Shown piece after piece: positions 1 through 8,166 of a stretch of DNA of 17,231 bases; the first letter of the stretch is position 1; every line of letters starts with the position of its first letter. The stretch lies in contig DOTB01000050.1 in NCBI GenBank assembly GCA_003513845.1, positions 76,451 to 93,681 of the forward strand, given 5' to 3'. Below the pieces are notes generated by a model. It was not told the origin of the DNA. It saw only the letters and a program-made list of their open reading frames with translations, and made no database searches. Both the position numbers and the translations under genes were made by a program. Source of the stretch: Candidatus Atribacteria bacterium. GTDB taxonomy: Bacteria > Atribacterota > Phoenicimicrobiia > Phoenicimicrobiales > Phoenicimicrobiaceae.

Positions 1-1102
1 TTGGGTAACATTTGGGGGTGGTTTTATGCGTGACAACCTTAAAATCTTATTACCCAAAGTATTAAACATAGTTTTAATAAGAAAATTCTTTTGTTTTATC
101 TTAACTTCCACAAAATTCATCGAATTTAGGGCTTCTCGAATTTGTTGTGGTGATGCTGATAGATGAGCCCTTTTCAGCTTGAATTCTAAAGTCCTCTCCA
201 GGAGAAAGGCTAGAAAACAGATTACAAAATGACCTTTTATTCGGGGATCTGTCCATATGTAGTCATATCCTCTATCGGTAATCTTTTTCAGGTTAATTTT
301 GCTGTTTATACCTTTATCGGCCACGATGATTACCTTGCGTATACCAAAGCGTTTTTCCAGTTTTAAAAGGGCAACATCCAGGGTTTTACCTTCAAAGGTG
401 TTACCAGGGAAAAGATCATACCCTATGGGTCTTCCTTCCCGGTCTACGAGTAGTCCCATCACTACTTGAACCTCTTTGAATTTAGCATCTTTGGAGAAAC
501 CAAAATCCCTTAGGCTATCATTTCTTACACTCTCAAAGGAGAAGGTAGTTACATAGTAGAATACTACCATGTACTTGCATATTGAAAAGGTTACAGTTTT
601 TAAAAAATATCTCTTCTCCCAGTATCTCTTTACTTTCAGATAATAGATCTAAAGAGCGATAGAGGTGCTGTAGTTTTATTTCTGATAATCCGGTATAGCG
701 GTTTTGATGGGTATAGGCACTAAGTTTACTTTTTGGTTCAAGTAGATGCTGGATAGCCATAAGAAAAGAGGCCTCATTAAGGTTAAACTGGGTCTTTTTT
801 GAACTAGTTAGTCTATTTAATATTTTATCTAACTCGAAATCTTTCCATATCTTTTGGTAAACAATATAGCCCCAGTTGACTATTTGAGCCTCAGAGAAGT
901 TATCTAAGCTAACCAGGTCTTTTGCTTCGGATAGTTCTAAGAGGCGTTTAGCCAGGTTTTGAAAGCTGGGATTATTTTTGATTTGGTCTAATCTCCCCAG
1001 GTTAAATAAATATTTATGTTTGGTGTTATTATCTTCTCGGTAGGATCTGACCAAATAAGCATATTCATATTGTCCTGATTTGGTAATGTTAATAAACATC
1101 AT
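1..1102 (-). pseudogene. IS1634-family transposase, degenerate and cut by the window edge
   Basis: Read from 1102 leftwards this is an IS4-superfamily DDE transposase of the IS1634 type. An N-terminal part of about 175 residues (1102 to about 575) is followed, in another frame that stays open from about 570 to base 1, by the catalytic part with VVFYYVTTFSFES, DFGFSKDAKF, GLLVDREGRPIGYDLFPGNTFEGKTL in separate blocks, VADKGINS and GHFVICFLAFLLER. Three lesions are visible. A 1-nt (or 2-nt) frameshift lies at about 567-575. The first catalytic Asp (family FYDVTT) reads Tyr at 553-555. The stretch that should hold the catalytic Glu is missing: GYDY runs directly into IWTDPRIKGHF near 256-262, where the family normally has roughly 100 or more extra residues. 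Only the second Asp (316-318) remains, so the enzyme must be inactive. The C-terminal end is close to base 1 but not reached. I could not identify terminal inverted repeats. Confidence 0.85.
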
Positions 1103-1193
1103 TTTTTTATACCATATATATTTAGATTGTCAATAAATAATAATAATAAATATATATATTTGTTGCACTACATTTTGGAAGGAGAAAAAATAT

Positions 1194-1214
1194 AATCCTT
1201 ATTTAATAAGGGTT
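1194..1214. terminator. Short A/T-rich hairpin with T-run on the minus strand
   Basis: CCTTATT-T-AATAAGG at 1197-1211 is a perfect inverted repeat with 7-bp arms, extendable through a wobble pair to 1194-1214. Read on the minus strand it is followed by ATTATATTTTTTC. This is weak intrinsic-terminator geometry just downstream of the amidohydrolase stub, whose stop is at 1223-1225. It could instead belong to the end of the neighbouring insertion sequence. Confidence 0.35.
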
Positions 1215-1222
1215 TGAGGGGA

Positions 1223-1489
1223 CTAAATTCCTAAAATTTGCTTGCAAGTGTCAAACTCAGGACCTGCTCCTTTGCCCTCCGGTTGAGCAATATGACAGTG
1301 AGTATCTATTATTCCGGGTATGATAACTTTCCCGCTAATATCGATTACTTGCTCAGCTAAATAACTGTATACCTCTTTAGCCACTTCAGCAACCTTATCC
1401 CCTTTTATATCTACATTACCAACGAAATCTCTGTTATTTGCAGGATCAACAATACGCCCTCTTTTAAATAAAAAATCATATTTCATCAT
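1223..1489 (-). pseudogene. N-terminal stub of an amidohydrolase (dihydroorotase/deacetylase-like)
   Basis: This encodes 88 residues resembling the start of cyclic amidohydrolases. There is an N-terminal beta-sandwich strand (YDFLFKRGRIVDPANN), a GNVDIKGDKVAEV strand, then VIDISGKVIIPGIIDTHCHI, where D-T-H-C-H matches the DxHxH metal-binding motif at the start of the TIM barrel. Family members run to about 380-460 residues, so the carboxylated lysine, the other histidines and the catalytic Asp are all absent. Translation ends at a TAG (1223-1225), and no frame beyond it continues the homology before the dead insertion sequence begins. The substrate cannot be inferred. ATG codons at 1489 and 1486 are likelier starts than the upstream GTG at 1498. 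The Shine-Dalgarno is weak. Confidence 0.75.
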
Positions 1490-1820
1490 AAGCCACACTT
1501 TCTTTATATTTTAAATTTTTGTTGATATGTTTAATTTATCTTTTATATTCTCTATACTACTATACTACAAATTATTCAAAAATAATTTTTTTATTAGATA
1601 TTTTAAATAAAAAAATTATCTTGTAATTATTATAAAAATTTAAGCATTGATAAAATTTTCTTGGTAACCTCTTATAATCATTAAAGGTCAAGTCTAACAC
1701 TTGAAATTTACGACTTTATCAAACCTTCAAATATCAAATATAAAAACTTTAGGTTATATAGATAAAAAAATAATTACATTTAAATATGGGGAAAGAAGAG
1801 CGGCTGATATTCTTAGTTGT
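1490..1820. repeat. Gene-free AT-rich gap with a 14-bp perfect inverted repeat at 1582-1619
   Basis: I see no gene in this stretch of about 330 bases. It holds a perfect A/T-only inverted repeat: ATAATTTTTTTATT at 1582-1595 and its complement AATAAAAAAATTAT at 1606-1619, separated by 10 bases. There is also an 8-bp tandem duplication, TATACTAC twice, near 1553-1568. The inverted repeat could fold as a weak transcript hairpin ending in a U-rich arm in either direction, or be a remnant of a small mobile element. Confidence 0.6.
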
Positions 1821-2269
1821 TTATTTCTTTTTCTCTGACTGTTCAATTATTCCTCTAAGAAGAATTTCAGCTGAAGATAAATTAGTAGCTAATGGGATAT
1901 CATGCACATCACAAGCCTTCATAAGAGCTGCAATATCGAGATCGTGGGGCTGTTTTGCCAGAGGGTCACGCAGGAAAATTACCAGATTAATTTCTTCACT
2001 TGCCACTAAACCGCCAATCTGCAAGTCACCACCTCTGGGACCAGACATCATTTCTTTTGCTTCTAAGTTGGTTTTTTCATTAATCAAGTGACCAGTTCCT
2101 TTAGTTGCTATAAGGTCACACTTTTTTAAAAACTCCTCGTTCTCGCTGGCGAAAGCTAATATATCTGTTTTTTTGTATCATGAGCAATTAGAGCAACTCT
2201 AAAATTTTTTCCTTCTAATAACTCTCTTTCCTTAGCCGGAACGACTATGGTCTTATGTGATCTATCCAT
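1821..2269 (-). pseudogene. mgsA: Methylglyoxal synthase with a single-base frameshift
   Basis: Methylglyoxal synthase converts dihydroxyacetone phosphate to methylglyoxal and phosphate, a bypass used when phosphate is scarce. The start (ATG 2267-2269, AGGAGG at 2284-2289) gives about 34 residues including VALIAHD, then hits a stop just after a run of seven A (plus-strand T7 at 2168-2174). Adding one A restores an ordinary protein of 149 residues: HDTKK then TDILAFASENEEF, LIATKGTGHLINE, SGPRGGDLQIGG, DPLAKQPHDLDI and IPLATNLSSAE. The phosphate-binding TKGTG region, the GGD catalytic Asp, the PHD motif and the N-terminal His are all encoded, so this one base is the only defect I see. It may be a true null allele, an assembly or sequencing error, or rescued by slippage on the A-run. 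It lies downstream of the RRM gene on the same strand. Confidence 0.88.
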
Positions 2270-2334
2270 TGTTATTCACATAACCTCCTCTTTTTTATTT
2301 AATTTTTTTTGCTTGCTTTAGTTTTTTTATTAGA

Positions 2335-2592
2335 TTAATTGTTGATTATCCTAATATCTCTAAGCGGCCAGGCTTCATCAACTTTCAAGAACCGTCCTTC
2401 GAAATAAGAATTATCCAATGATTTTTTTGCTCTTTCGGCCTCTTCTGTATTAGACATTTCCACAAACCCAAAATCTCTACCCCTAATTATATTTACTTGC
2501 TTGACTTTACCGTAATCGGAAAACAATTTATTTAGCTTATCATCCTCGGTAGAATGCTTAAAATTTCTTACATAAAGTTTTCTAACTTGCAT
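2335..2592 (-). CDS. Small RRM-domain RNA-binding protein
   Basis: This 85-residue protein is almost entirely one RNA recognition motif. RNP2 is KLYVRNF (residues 5-11) and RNP1 is RDFGFVEM (about 39-46), followed by the helix AERAKKSLDNSYFEGR and the last strand FLKVDEAWP. Single-RRM proteins of this size occur in cyanobacteria and several other bacterial phyla and are thought to bind mRNA, some under cold stress. The short C-terminal tail carries no Gly-rich region. AAGGAGG at 2600-2606 sits 7 bases before the ATG. The divergent neighbour is phoB. mgsA follows 65 bases downstream on the same strand and may be co-transcribed. The RNA target is unknown. Confidence 0.88.
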   Translation of the reverse strand: MQVRKLYVRNFKHSTEDDKLNKLFSDYGKVKQVNIIRGRDFGFVEMSNTEEAERAKKSLDNSYFEGRFLKVDEAWPLRDIRIINN

Positions 2593-2628
2593 TTTTATAC
2601 CTCCTTTTTTTAAAAATATTTAAATCAT

Positions 2629-2657
2629 TTAATATAAATATTTGTGTTTCATTCCAA
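2629..2657 (-). promoter_or_regulatory. Possible promoter of the RRM gene
   Basis: On the minus strand TTGGAA (2657-2652) is followed after 17 bases by TATTAA (2634-2629), about 36 bases upstream of the RRM start codon. This is a fair sigma-70-like match in very AT-rich DNA, so chance occurrence is likely. Confidence 0.3.
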
Positions 2658-2770
2658 TCTAATATCTTTTATTAAAAAATACTCTGAAATTATTATGGTA
2701 AGATTACGATTGGATTAAGTTTTAATGAAATTTTTAGCAGTCTAAACTTTCGAATAAGACACAGACAGCT

Positions 2771-2810
2771 TTAACAATGATTTGCTTTAATTTTTTTAAT
2801 TGTTTATAAT
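2771..2810 (+). promoter_or_regulatory. Candidate promoter of phoBR
   Basis: A perfect TATAAT lies at 2805-2810 with TTGCTT at 2782-2787, spacer 17. A TTAACA hexamer (2771-2776), the consensus unit of Gram-positive Pho boxes, sits exactly 11 bases upstream of the -35 hexamer, so autoregulation by PhoB is possible. The 5' leader would be about 50 bases. Only one good TTAACA unit is seen, so the Pho-box reading is weaker here than upstream of pstS. Confidence 0.5.
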
Positions 2811-2867
2811 ATTAAAAACTCGACGCTGTTAATCCAAAAATTATTTTAGACTCTTGAGGGAATTTTC

Positions 2868-3569
2868 ATGAGTAAAGAAAATATATTAGTGGTAGATGAT
2901 GAAAAAGATATAGTCGAACTTCTCCAATATAATTTGGAAAAAGAAGGATATAGAGTAAGTGCTGTCTTCAGCGGAGAACAGTGCTTAGAAAATGTTAAAA
3001 CTGAACTTCCGGATTTAATTCTCCTTGATTTAATGCTTCCCGAGATAGATGGATTGGATGTTTGTAAAATTCTAAAAAGTAATTCTCGAACCTCTAATAT
3101 TCCCATCATTATGCTTACTGCTAAGGGAGAAGAAACTGATATAGTATTAGGCTTGGAATTAGGGGCTGATGATTATATCACCAAACCCTTCAAGATAAGA
3201 GAATTGTTAGCCCGAGTAAAAGCTGTACTCCGTAGAGCAAAAAATAATATCTCCCTTCTCTCAAAAGAAAAAGACCTCATTAAATTTAAAGACCTGGTTA
3301 TTGATTCAATCAAACATCAAGTTACCCTAAAAAATCAACCTTTAAATCTAACCTCTACTGAATTTAAATTATTAAAATTTTTAGCTTCCCATCCCGGAAA
3401 AGTCTTTACCCGTGAACAGCTGCTTAATCAGGTCTGGTCAGAAGATAGTTTTATTGTAGATAGAGCAGTTGATGTTCATATAAGAAGATTGCGCCAGAAA
3501 CTGCTAACTGCCAGTAATTATATAATTACTATTAGAGGGGTAGGATACAGGTTTAAAGAAGAAGTATGA
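2868..3569 (+). CDS. phoB: Phosphate regulon response regulator PhoB
   Basis: A 233-residue OmpR/PhoB-family response regulator. The receiver domain (about 3-120) has the acidic pair D10-D11, the phospho-acceptor D54 in LLDLMLP, T84 in MLTAK and K106 in TKPF. A winged-helix DNA-binding domain follows (about 135-230) with the STEFKLLKFLASHPGKVFTREQLL and VDVHIRRLRQKL stretches and the terminal hairpin TIRGVGYRF. Phosphorylated PhoB would bind direct repeats and activate pst genes when phosphate is low. The start ATG has GAGGGA 6 bases upstream. The stop overlaps the phoR start by 4 bases (ATGA), indicating translational coupling. Its place directly ahead of phoR-pstSCAB-phoU makes the PhoB assignment firm. 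Confidence 0.95.
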   Translation: MSKENILVVDDEKDIVELLQYNLEKEGYRVSAVFSGEQCLENVKTELPDLILLDLMLPEIDGLDVCKILKSNSRTSNIPIIMLTAKGEETDIVLGLELGADDYITKPFKIRELLARVKAVLRRAKNNISLLSKEKDLIKFKDLVIDSIKHQVTLKNQPLNLTSTEFKLLKFLASHPGKVFTREQLLNQVWSEDSFIVDRAVDVHIRRLRQKLLTASNYIITIRGVGYRFKEEV

Positions 3570-5332
3570 TAAAAAAAATCAGTTGGAAATTATTTTTTAC
3601 TTATATAATTATAATCATTATTTGTGTAACCTTTACGGGGATATTGGCAATTATCTCTTTACGTAATTTCTATATCAACCATCTCTCCTCTAATCTCAAA
3701 TCCAATGCTATTTTAGTTGCAAATATCCTCGGGGACGACCTATCTGCAAATAATCTATCTCAGATCAAATTAAAAACTAAAGATTTAGGCAAAGAGTTAG
3801 AAACAAGAATTACTATAATCGATATAAATGGTATAGTTTTAGGCGATTCAAAGAAAGATCCCGCTTTAATGGAAAACCATGCCGATAGACCAGAGATTAA
3901 AGAAGCCCTGCAGGGGAAAACCGGAAAAAGTATCCGTTACAGTTCCACTTTAGAAATAGATATGTTATACCTTGCCATTCCTATTATTAAAAATAATCAG
4001 ACTCTTGGTATAGCTCGACTCTCCCTTCCCCTAATAGAAGTAAACGAAAATATTAGTAATCTTCGTAAAATAATTATTTTAGCCACCGCAATTACTTTGG
4101 CTATCGCTTCCATAATTAGCTTAATAATCTCTTTGACCATTACCAGACCTTTACAAGAAATGACAAAAGTTTCACAAAAGATTTCCAAGGGTGATTTTAG
4201 TAAAAAACTTAAGATTAATTCTCAAGATGAAGTAGGTCAACTTGCCAATAGTTTAAATCTAATGTCAGAGGAATTAGAGAATAAAATAAGGATTATCAGT
4301 GAAGATAAAGATAAGATGAAGGTCGTACTCTCCAGTGTTATTGAGGGAATAGTAGCTATAGATAAAGAAGGCAGGATTATACTTTTTAATCATGCCTTGG
4401 AAACTATGATTGATTGCTCTTCCGATAGGATTTTAGGAAAATTCCACTGGGAGATAATAAGAAATAATCAATTAAACGAACTTTTAAAAGAAACTCTACA
4501 AAAAGGTTATAATTTAACTCGAGAAATAGCCCTATTTTCTCCTCAGGAAAAAATATTCTATGCCTCAGCTAATCCTTTAAAAGAAAAGAACGAAATCTGG
4601 GGAGCGGTAGTAGTCTTAAATGATATAACTGAAATTAAAAAATTGGAAAAAATGCGGTCGGAATTTGTAGCCAATGTTTCTCATGAACTACGTACCCCTC
4701 TTACCTCCATTCAAGGATTTGTAGAAACCTTAAAAGAAGGGGCGATAAATGACCCGGAAAAGGCTCAGTACTTTTTGGAGATAATCGAAAAACAGAGTAA
4801 CAGATTAAATAACTTGATTGAAGAACTGCTGCAACTTTCAAAAATAGAATCCCAAGAAATAGCCATGAATTTACAATCAATAAATTTAAGAGATTTAATC
4901 GATAAGACCATCTCGGAGTTCAAAAAAAAGATAGAGCAAAAAGATCACAAAATTAAAATTAATATTTCTCCTCAACTCCCCTTAGTAAAGGTAGACCCGG
5001 AACAGATTGAAGTAGTTTTCAGAAATCTTTTAGATAATGCTGTAAAATATACTCCCGATGGAGGGGAAATTTATATCTCAGCTTTAGAAAAAGCAGAAAA
5101 CATTTATATTGAAGTCGCTGATAATGGTATAGGTATTTCAGCCGAACATCTACCCAGAATCTTCGAACGTTTTTATCGAGTAAATAAGGACCGTTCTCGA
5201 AAATTAGGAGGGACCGGTTTAGGACTTGCCATCGTAAAACATATTGTTCAAGTTCATAAGGGGACAATAGGAGTTGAAAGCAAACCAGGAAAAGGTTCGA
5301 AATTTTTTTTCACCCTTCCCAAAAATTCTTGA
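3566..5332 (+). CDS. phoR: Phosphate regulon sensor histidine kinase PhoR
   Basis: A 588-residue membrane sensor kinase. TM1 is about residues 8-32 and TM2 about 166-192, enclosing an extracytoplasmic domain of about 130 residues, which is longer than the tiny loop in E. coli PhoR and more like the PhoR of Gram-positives. HAMP follows (about 193-245, ITRPLQEMTKVSQKISKGDF), then a PAS domain (about 247-355), then HisKA with H373 in NVSHELRTPLT. The ATPase domain has an N-box with N487 and N491, G1 DNGIGI (519-524), an F-box IFERFYR and G2 GGTGLGL (548-554). It phosphorylates PhoB, and its activity would be held down by PstSCAB-PhoU when phosphate is plentiful. The gene overlaps phoB by 4 bases. 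No clear terminator follows the stop. Confidence 0.94.
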   Translation: MIKKISWKLFFTYIIIIIICVTFTGILAIISLRNFYINHLSSNLKSNAILVANILGDDLSANNLSQIKLKTKDLGKELETRITIIDINGIVLGDSKKDPALMENHADRPEIKEALQGKTGKSIRYSSTLEIDMLYLAIPIIKNNQTLGIARLSLPLIEVNENISNLRKIIILATAITLAIASIISLIISLTITRPLQEMTKVSQKISKGDFSKKLKINSQDEVGQLANSLNLMSEELENKIRIISEDKDKMKVVLSSVIEGIVAIDKEGRIILFNHALETMIDCSSDRILGKFHWEIIRNNQLNELLKETLQKGYNLTREIALFSPQEKIFYASANPLKEKNEIWGAVVVLNDITEIKKLEKMRSEFVANVSHELRTPLTSIQGFVETLKEGAINDPEKAQYFLEIIEKQSNRLNNLIEELLQLSKIESQEIAMNLQSINLRDLIDKTISEFKKKIEQKDHKIKINISPQLPLVKVDPEQIEVVFRNLLDNAVKYTPDGGEIYISALEKAENIYIEVADNGIGISAEHLPRIFERFYRVNKDRSRKLGGTGLGLAIVKHIVQVHKGTIGVESKPGKGSKFFFTLPKNS

Positions 5333-5435
5333 CTTTAAACTGCCAATCTTTTATTTAGTTTCTTGCCCCCTCTCTCTTCTATGTTCTTGTTTTCCCAAAT
5401 TAAAACACCGCTGCCTGTGGCCGATCCATTGAACC

Positions 5436-5475
5436 CGTAAGGAACTGGCTCGGATAAATCTGACCTGCCTACCTA
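5436..5475. repeat. Diverged copy of a dispersed palindromic repeat
   Basis: The block GTAAGGAACTGG followed by the imperfect palindrome TCGGATAAATCTGA (5450-5463) and CCTACCT recurs at 10771-10805, where the palindrome is perfect (TCGGATAAATCCGA). It lies between phoR and the pstS regulatory region. It looks like a short interspersed repeat, probably not a regulatory site of pstS. Confidence 0.7.
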
Positions 5476-5495
5476 CAAAGACTACAGAATATAAA

Positions 5496-5554
5496 TTAAT
5501 CAAATCTTAACCGTTTCGTAATCAAAATGTTACATTAGAATTTTAGACTAAAAT
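5496..5554 (+). promoter_or_regulatory. Candidate Pho box array and -10 element upstream of pstS
   Basis: Four related hexamers are spaced at an exact 11-bp period: TTAATC (5496-5501), TTAACC (5507-5512), GTAATC (5518-5523) and GTTACA (5529-5534), each separated by 5 A/T-rich bases. This matches the known geometry of PhoB/PhoP binding sites, which are 11-bp direct repeats (TTAACA-like in Gram-positives). A -10-like TAAAAT follows at 5549-5554, 14 bases after the last unit, so the repeats would occupy the -35 region, as expected for an activator-dependent promoter. No good -35 hexamer is present. Confidence 0.6.
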
Positions 5555-5590
5555 CAGAATCAAAAAAAATATTTTTGGAGGTGTAATTTA

Positions 5591-6409
5591 ATGAAAAAAA
5601 TTACTCAAACATTACTTCTAATCTCTCTTGTTTTAACTCTAATCGTTCCCATCTCTCAAGCGGAAGGACAGCTTGTTGTCCAGGGCTCAACTACTGTCCT
5701 ACCTATAGCCCAAGCAACTGCAGAAGTCTTTATGCAAAATAACTCTCAAGCAAACATCTCAGTGCGGGGAGGAGGGTCAGGAAATGGTATTTCCGCTTTA
5801 ATTGAAGGAACTTGTGATATCGCTGATGCTTCACGGCCTATGAAGGTAAAAGAAATTTTACTCTGCCAAGAAAAAGGAGTTAGTCCTGTTCCTCATATCA
5901 TCGCTATGGATGGCATTGCAGTTATCGTTCACCCTTCTAATCCAGTTCAGGGTTTAAGTATGGAACAGATAAAGGATATTTATACGGGAAAAATAACCAA
6001 CTGGAAAGAATTGGGAGGACAAGACTTAAAGATTGTAGTGGTCTCCAGAGATTCCTCCAGCGGAACTTTTGAAACCTTCAGTGAAATAGTATTAAAGGGC
6101 GAGAAAATTATCCCTGAATCTCTTGCTCAGTCTTCTAATCAAACAGTAGCTACAGTTGTCAGCACCACTAAAGGAGCTATCGGCTATGTAGGATTAGGAT
6201 ATATTAGCAATACTGTAAAGGCTTTGCAGGTAAATGAAGTAATCCCGGAACAGGAAACTGTAGTCAGTGGGAAATATCCTATTTCTCGTCCTCTCTATAT
6301 GTATACTAATGGAGCACCTCAAGGGATAGCTAAAGATTTTCTTGAATTTATCTGGTCTAAAGAAGGGCAAGAAATAGTTGAAAAACAAGGATTTGTTCCT
6401 TTACAATAA
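5591..6409 (+). CDS. pstS: Phosphate ABC transporter substrate-binding protein PstS
   Basis: A 272-residue periplasmic phosphate-binding protein. Residues 1-24 form a type I signal peptide (KK, hydrophobic core, cleavage after SQA24). The binding-site segments are GSTTV (32-36), RGGGSGNG (59-66), DIADASR with D79, and RDSSSGTFE (153-161), which in this family hydrogen-bond the buried phosphate. There is no lipobox cysteine, so the protein is probably free in a periplasm instead of lipid-anchored as in most Gram-positives. GGAGG at 5577-5581 precedes the ATG. It is the first gene of pstSCAB, 22 bases before pstC, and lies under the putative Pho box array. Confidence 0.95.
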   Translation: MKKITQTLLLISLVLTLIVPISQAEGQLVVQGSTTVLPIAQATAEVFMQNNSQANISVRGGGSGNGISALIEGTCDIADASRPMKVKEILLCQEKGVSPVPHIIAMDGIAVIVHPSNPVQGLSMEQIKDIYTGKITNWKELGGQDLKIVVVSRDSSSGTFETFSEIVLKGEKIIPESLAQSSNQTVATVVSTTKGAIGYVGLGYISNTVKALQVNEVIPEQETVVSGKYPISRPLYMYTNGAPQGIAKDFLEFIWSKEGQEIVEKQGFVPLQ

Positions 6410-6430
6410 CAAAAAAAGGGGGAAATAGTT

Positions 6431-7315
6431 TTGAAGGGAAGACAATCTTTAAAAGAAAAGATACTTAAAAATATATTTTTACTCTCTTCCCTTACTTCTA
6501 TATTCTTCCTAATTGGTATAACCATAATCTTATTCAAGGAAGGACTTCCTCTATTTCGAGAAATTAGCTTAAAAGAATTTCTCTGGGGGAAGTCCTGGTA
6601 TCCTACTTATGACCCCCCTGGGTTTGGAGTACTCCCCTTAATTCTCAGTTCTTTATGGATTACCTTGGGGGCATTAATCGTAGCAGTTCCTCTGGGAGTT
6701 TCTACGGCTATTTATATCTCTGAATTAGCCACTCCCAAAGTAAGGAATTTTTTAAAATTGGTTATCGAAATGCTGACCAGTATTCCCTCGGTAATTTATG
6801 GCTTTTTAGGAATAGTAGTTTTGGGTCCCTGGCTGCAAAAGCTTTTAAATCTACCTATAGGTCTTTGCTCTCTCACTGCTTCTCTACTCCTTGCCCTTAT
6901 GGCTATTCCTACGATTACAAGTCTCTCTGAAGATGCACTTTTTTCAGTCTCCAAAGACTACAAAGAGGCATCTTATGCCTTGGGCGCAACCAAGTGGGAA
7001 ACCATAATAAAAGTTACAGTACCCGCTGCCTTTTCGGGAATCAGTACGGCCGTTTTATTGGGTATGGGCAGAGTCATTGGTGAGACTATGACGGTATTGA
7101 TGGTAGCCGGCGGTGCAGCAGTTATTCCCCATTCTTTCTTACAACCCGTACGACCGATAACTGCCACTATTGCCTTAGAGATGGGTGAAGCGGTAGTAGG
7201 AAGTGCTCATTACCACGCCTTATTTAGCCTTGCCTGTATTCTTTTTATCTTCAGTTTAGGTCTTAATCTAACCGCTGATTATTTTTTAACCAAATTTAGG
7301 AGAACATCTCAATGA
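6431..7315 (+). CDS. pstC: Phosphate ABC transporter permease PstC
   Basis: A 294-residue inner-membrane permease with about six hydrophobic segments, the first at residues 15-35. The cytoplasmic EAA loop that docks on PstB is EASYALGATKWETIIKVTVP (179-198), and the MGRVIGETM segment (212-220) is typical of PstC. The start is a TTG preceded by a GGGGGA ribosome binding site, and no ATG fits better. It overlaps pstA by 4 bases (ATGA). It forms the channel heterodimer with PstA. Confidence 0.94.
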   Translation: MKGRQSLKEKILKNIFLLSSLTSIFFLIGITIILFKEGLPLFREISLKEFLWGKSWYPTYDPPGFGVLPLILSSLWITLGALIVAVPLGVSTAIYISELATPKVRNFLKLVIEMLTSIPSVIYGFLGIVVLGPWLQKLLNLPIGLCSLTASLLLALMAIPTITSLSEDALFSVSKDYKEASYALGATKWETIIKVTVPAAFSGISTAVLLGMGRVIGETMTVLMVAGGAAVIPHSFLQPVRPITATIALEMGEAVVGSAHYHALFSLACILFIFSLGLNLTADYFLTKFRRTSQ

Positions 7316-8166
7316 AAAAAAGAAGATATAAAGAAAAATTAGCTTACCTATTCCTTACGTTAATGATATTGATCATTTTATCTTCTGTCTTCATTATATT
7401 TTATTTTATTATTTTTAGGGGAATAAGAGTAATTAATTGGCAATTTATCACCCAGATGCCCCAAAAAGGGATGACTGCCGGCGGAATCCTTCCCGCCATC
7501 CTGGGCACTTTTTATCTAACTATTGGGGCAATCTGTTTTGCTCTCCCTCTGGGAACTTCTGCTGCTATATATTTAACCGAATATTCTACCCAAAATCGAT
7601 TAGTAAGGATCATTCGTATAGGCATCAATAACTTAGCAGGCGTACCATCGGTCGTTTTTGGACTTTTTGGTCTGACCGTATTTGTAAAATTTCTGAATTT
7701 TGGTGTCTCCATCCTCTCCGGAAGTTTAACTTTAGGCATATTGATCCTGCCGACCATAATTCGAGCCAGTGAGGAAGCTCTATCAGTAGTCCCTCAATCT
7801 TTTCGAGAAGCGTCTCTGGCCTTAGGAGCTACCAAGTGGCAAACTATTCAGAAGATCGTTTTACCTAATTCAATTTCTGGTATCTTAACCGGTTCAATCC
7901 TATCTATTGGGCGAGCAGCGGGAGAAACTGCACCTATTCTCTTTACGGCAGCAACCTTTTATAGTATGCGGCTTCCTAACTCTATCTTCAGTGAAGTCCA
8001 AGCTTTGCCTTATCATATTTATGCCCTAATGACCGAAGGTACCCATCCTGAATCTCAAGTACCCATCGCCTACGGAACAGCTCTGGTTCTTATTCTTCTG
8101 GTCTTAATCTTAAATTTAATTGCTTTTACTTTACGTAATCGATTTAGAAGGAGTAAAAAATGGTAG
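7312..8166 (+). CDS. pstA: Phosphate ABC transporter permease PstA
   Basis: A 284-residue permease, the partner of PstC. It has about six membrane segments (first at residues 10-36) and an EAA motif, [20 protein letters not shown] (166-185), followed by the [16 protein letters not shown] segment that distinguishes PstA. The ATG overlaps the pstC stop by 4 bases and the end overlaps the pstB start by 7 bases, so the three genes are translationally coupled. Confidence 0.94.
   Translation: MKKRRYKEKLAYLFLTLMILIILSSVFIIFYFIIFRGIRVINWQFITQMPQKGMTAGGILPAILGTFYLTIGAICFALPLGTSAAIYLTEYSTQNRLVRIIRIGINNLAGVPSVVFGLFGLTVFVKFLNFGVSILSGSLTLGILILPTIIRASEEALSVVPQSFREASLALGATKWQTIQKIVLPNSISGILTGSILSIGRAAGETAPILFTAATFYSMRLPNSIFSEVQALPYHIYALMTEGTHPESQVPIAYGTALVLILLVLILNLIAFTLRNRFRRSKKW

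Noticed and set aside
560..620. Programmed frameshifting of the transposase
   Set aside because: The A-rich run near 597-610 is not where the frames meet (about 567-575). The protein also lacks two catalytic residues, so decay explains it better.
1786..2091. A 101-codon open frame on the plus strand
   Set aside because: It is antisense to the mgsA coding region, whose motifs are clear on the minus strand.
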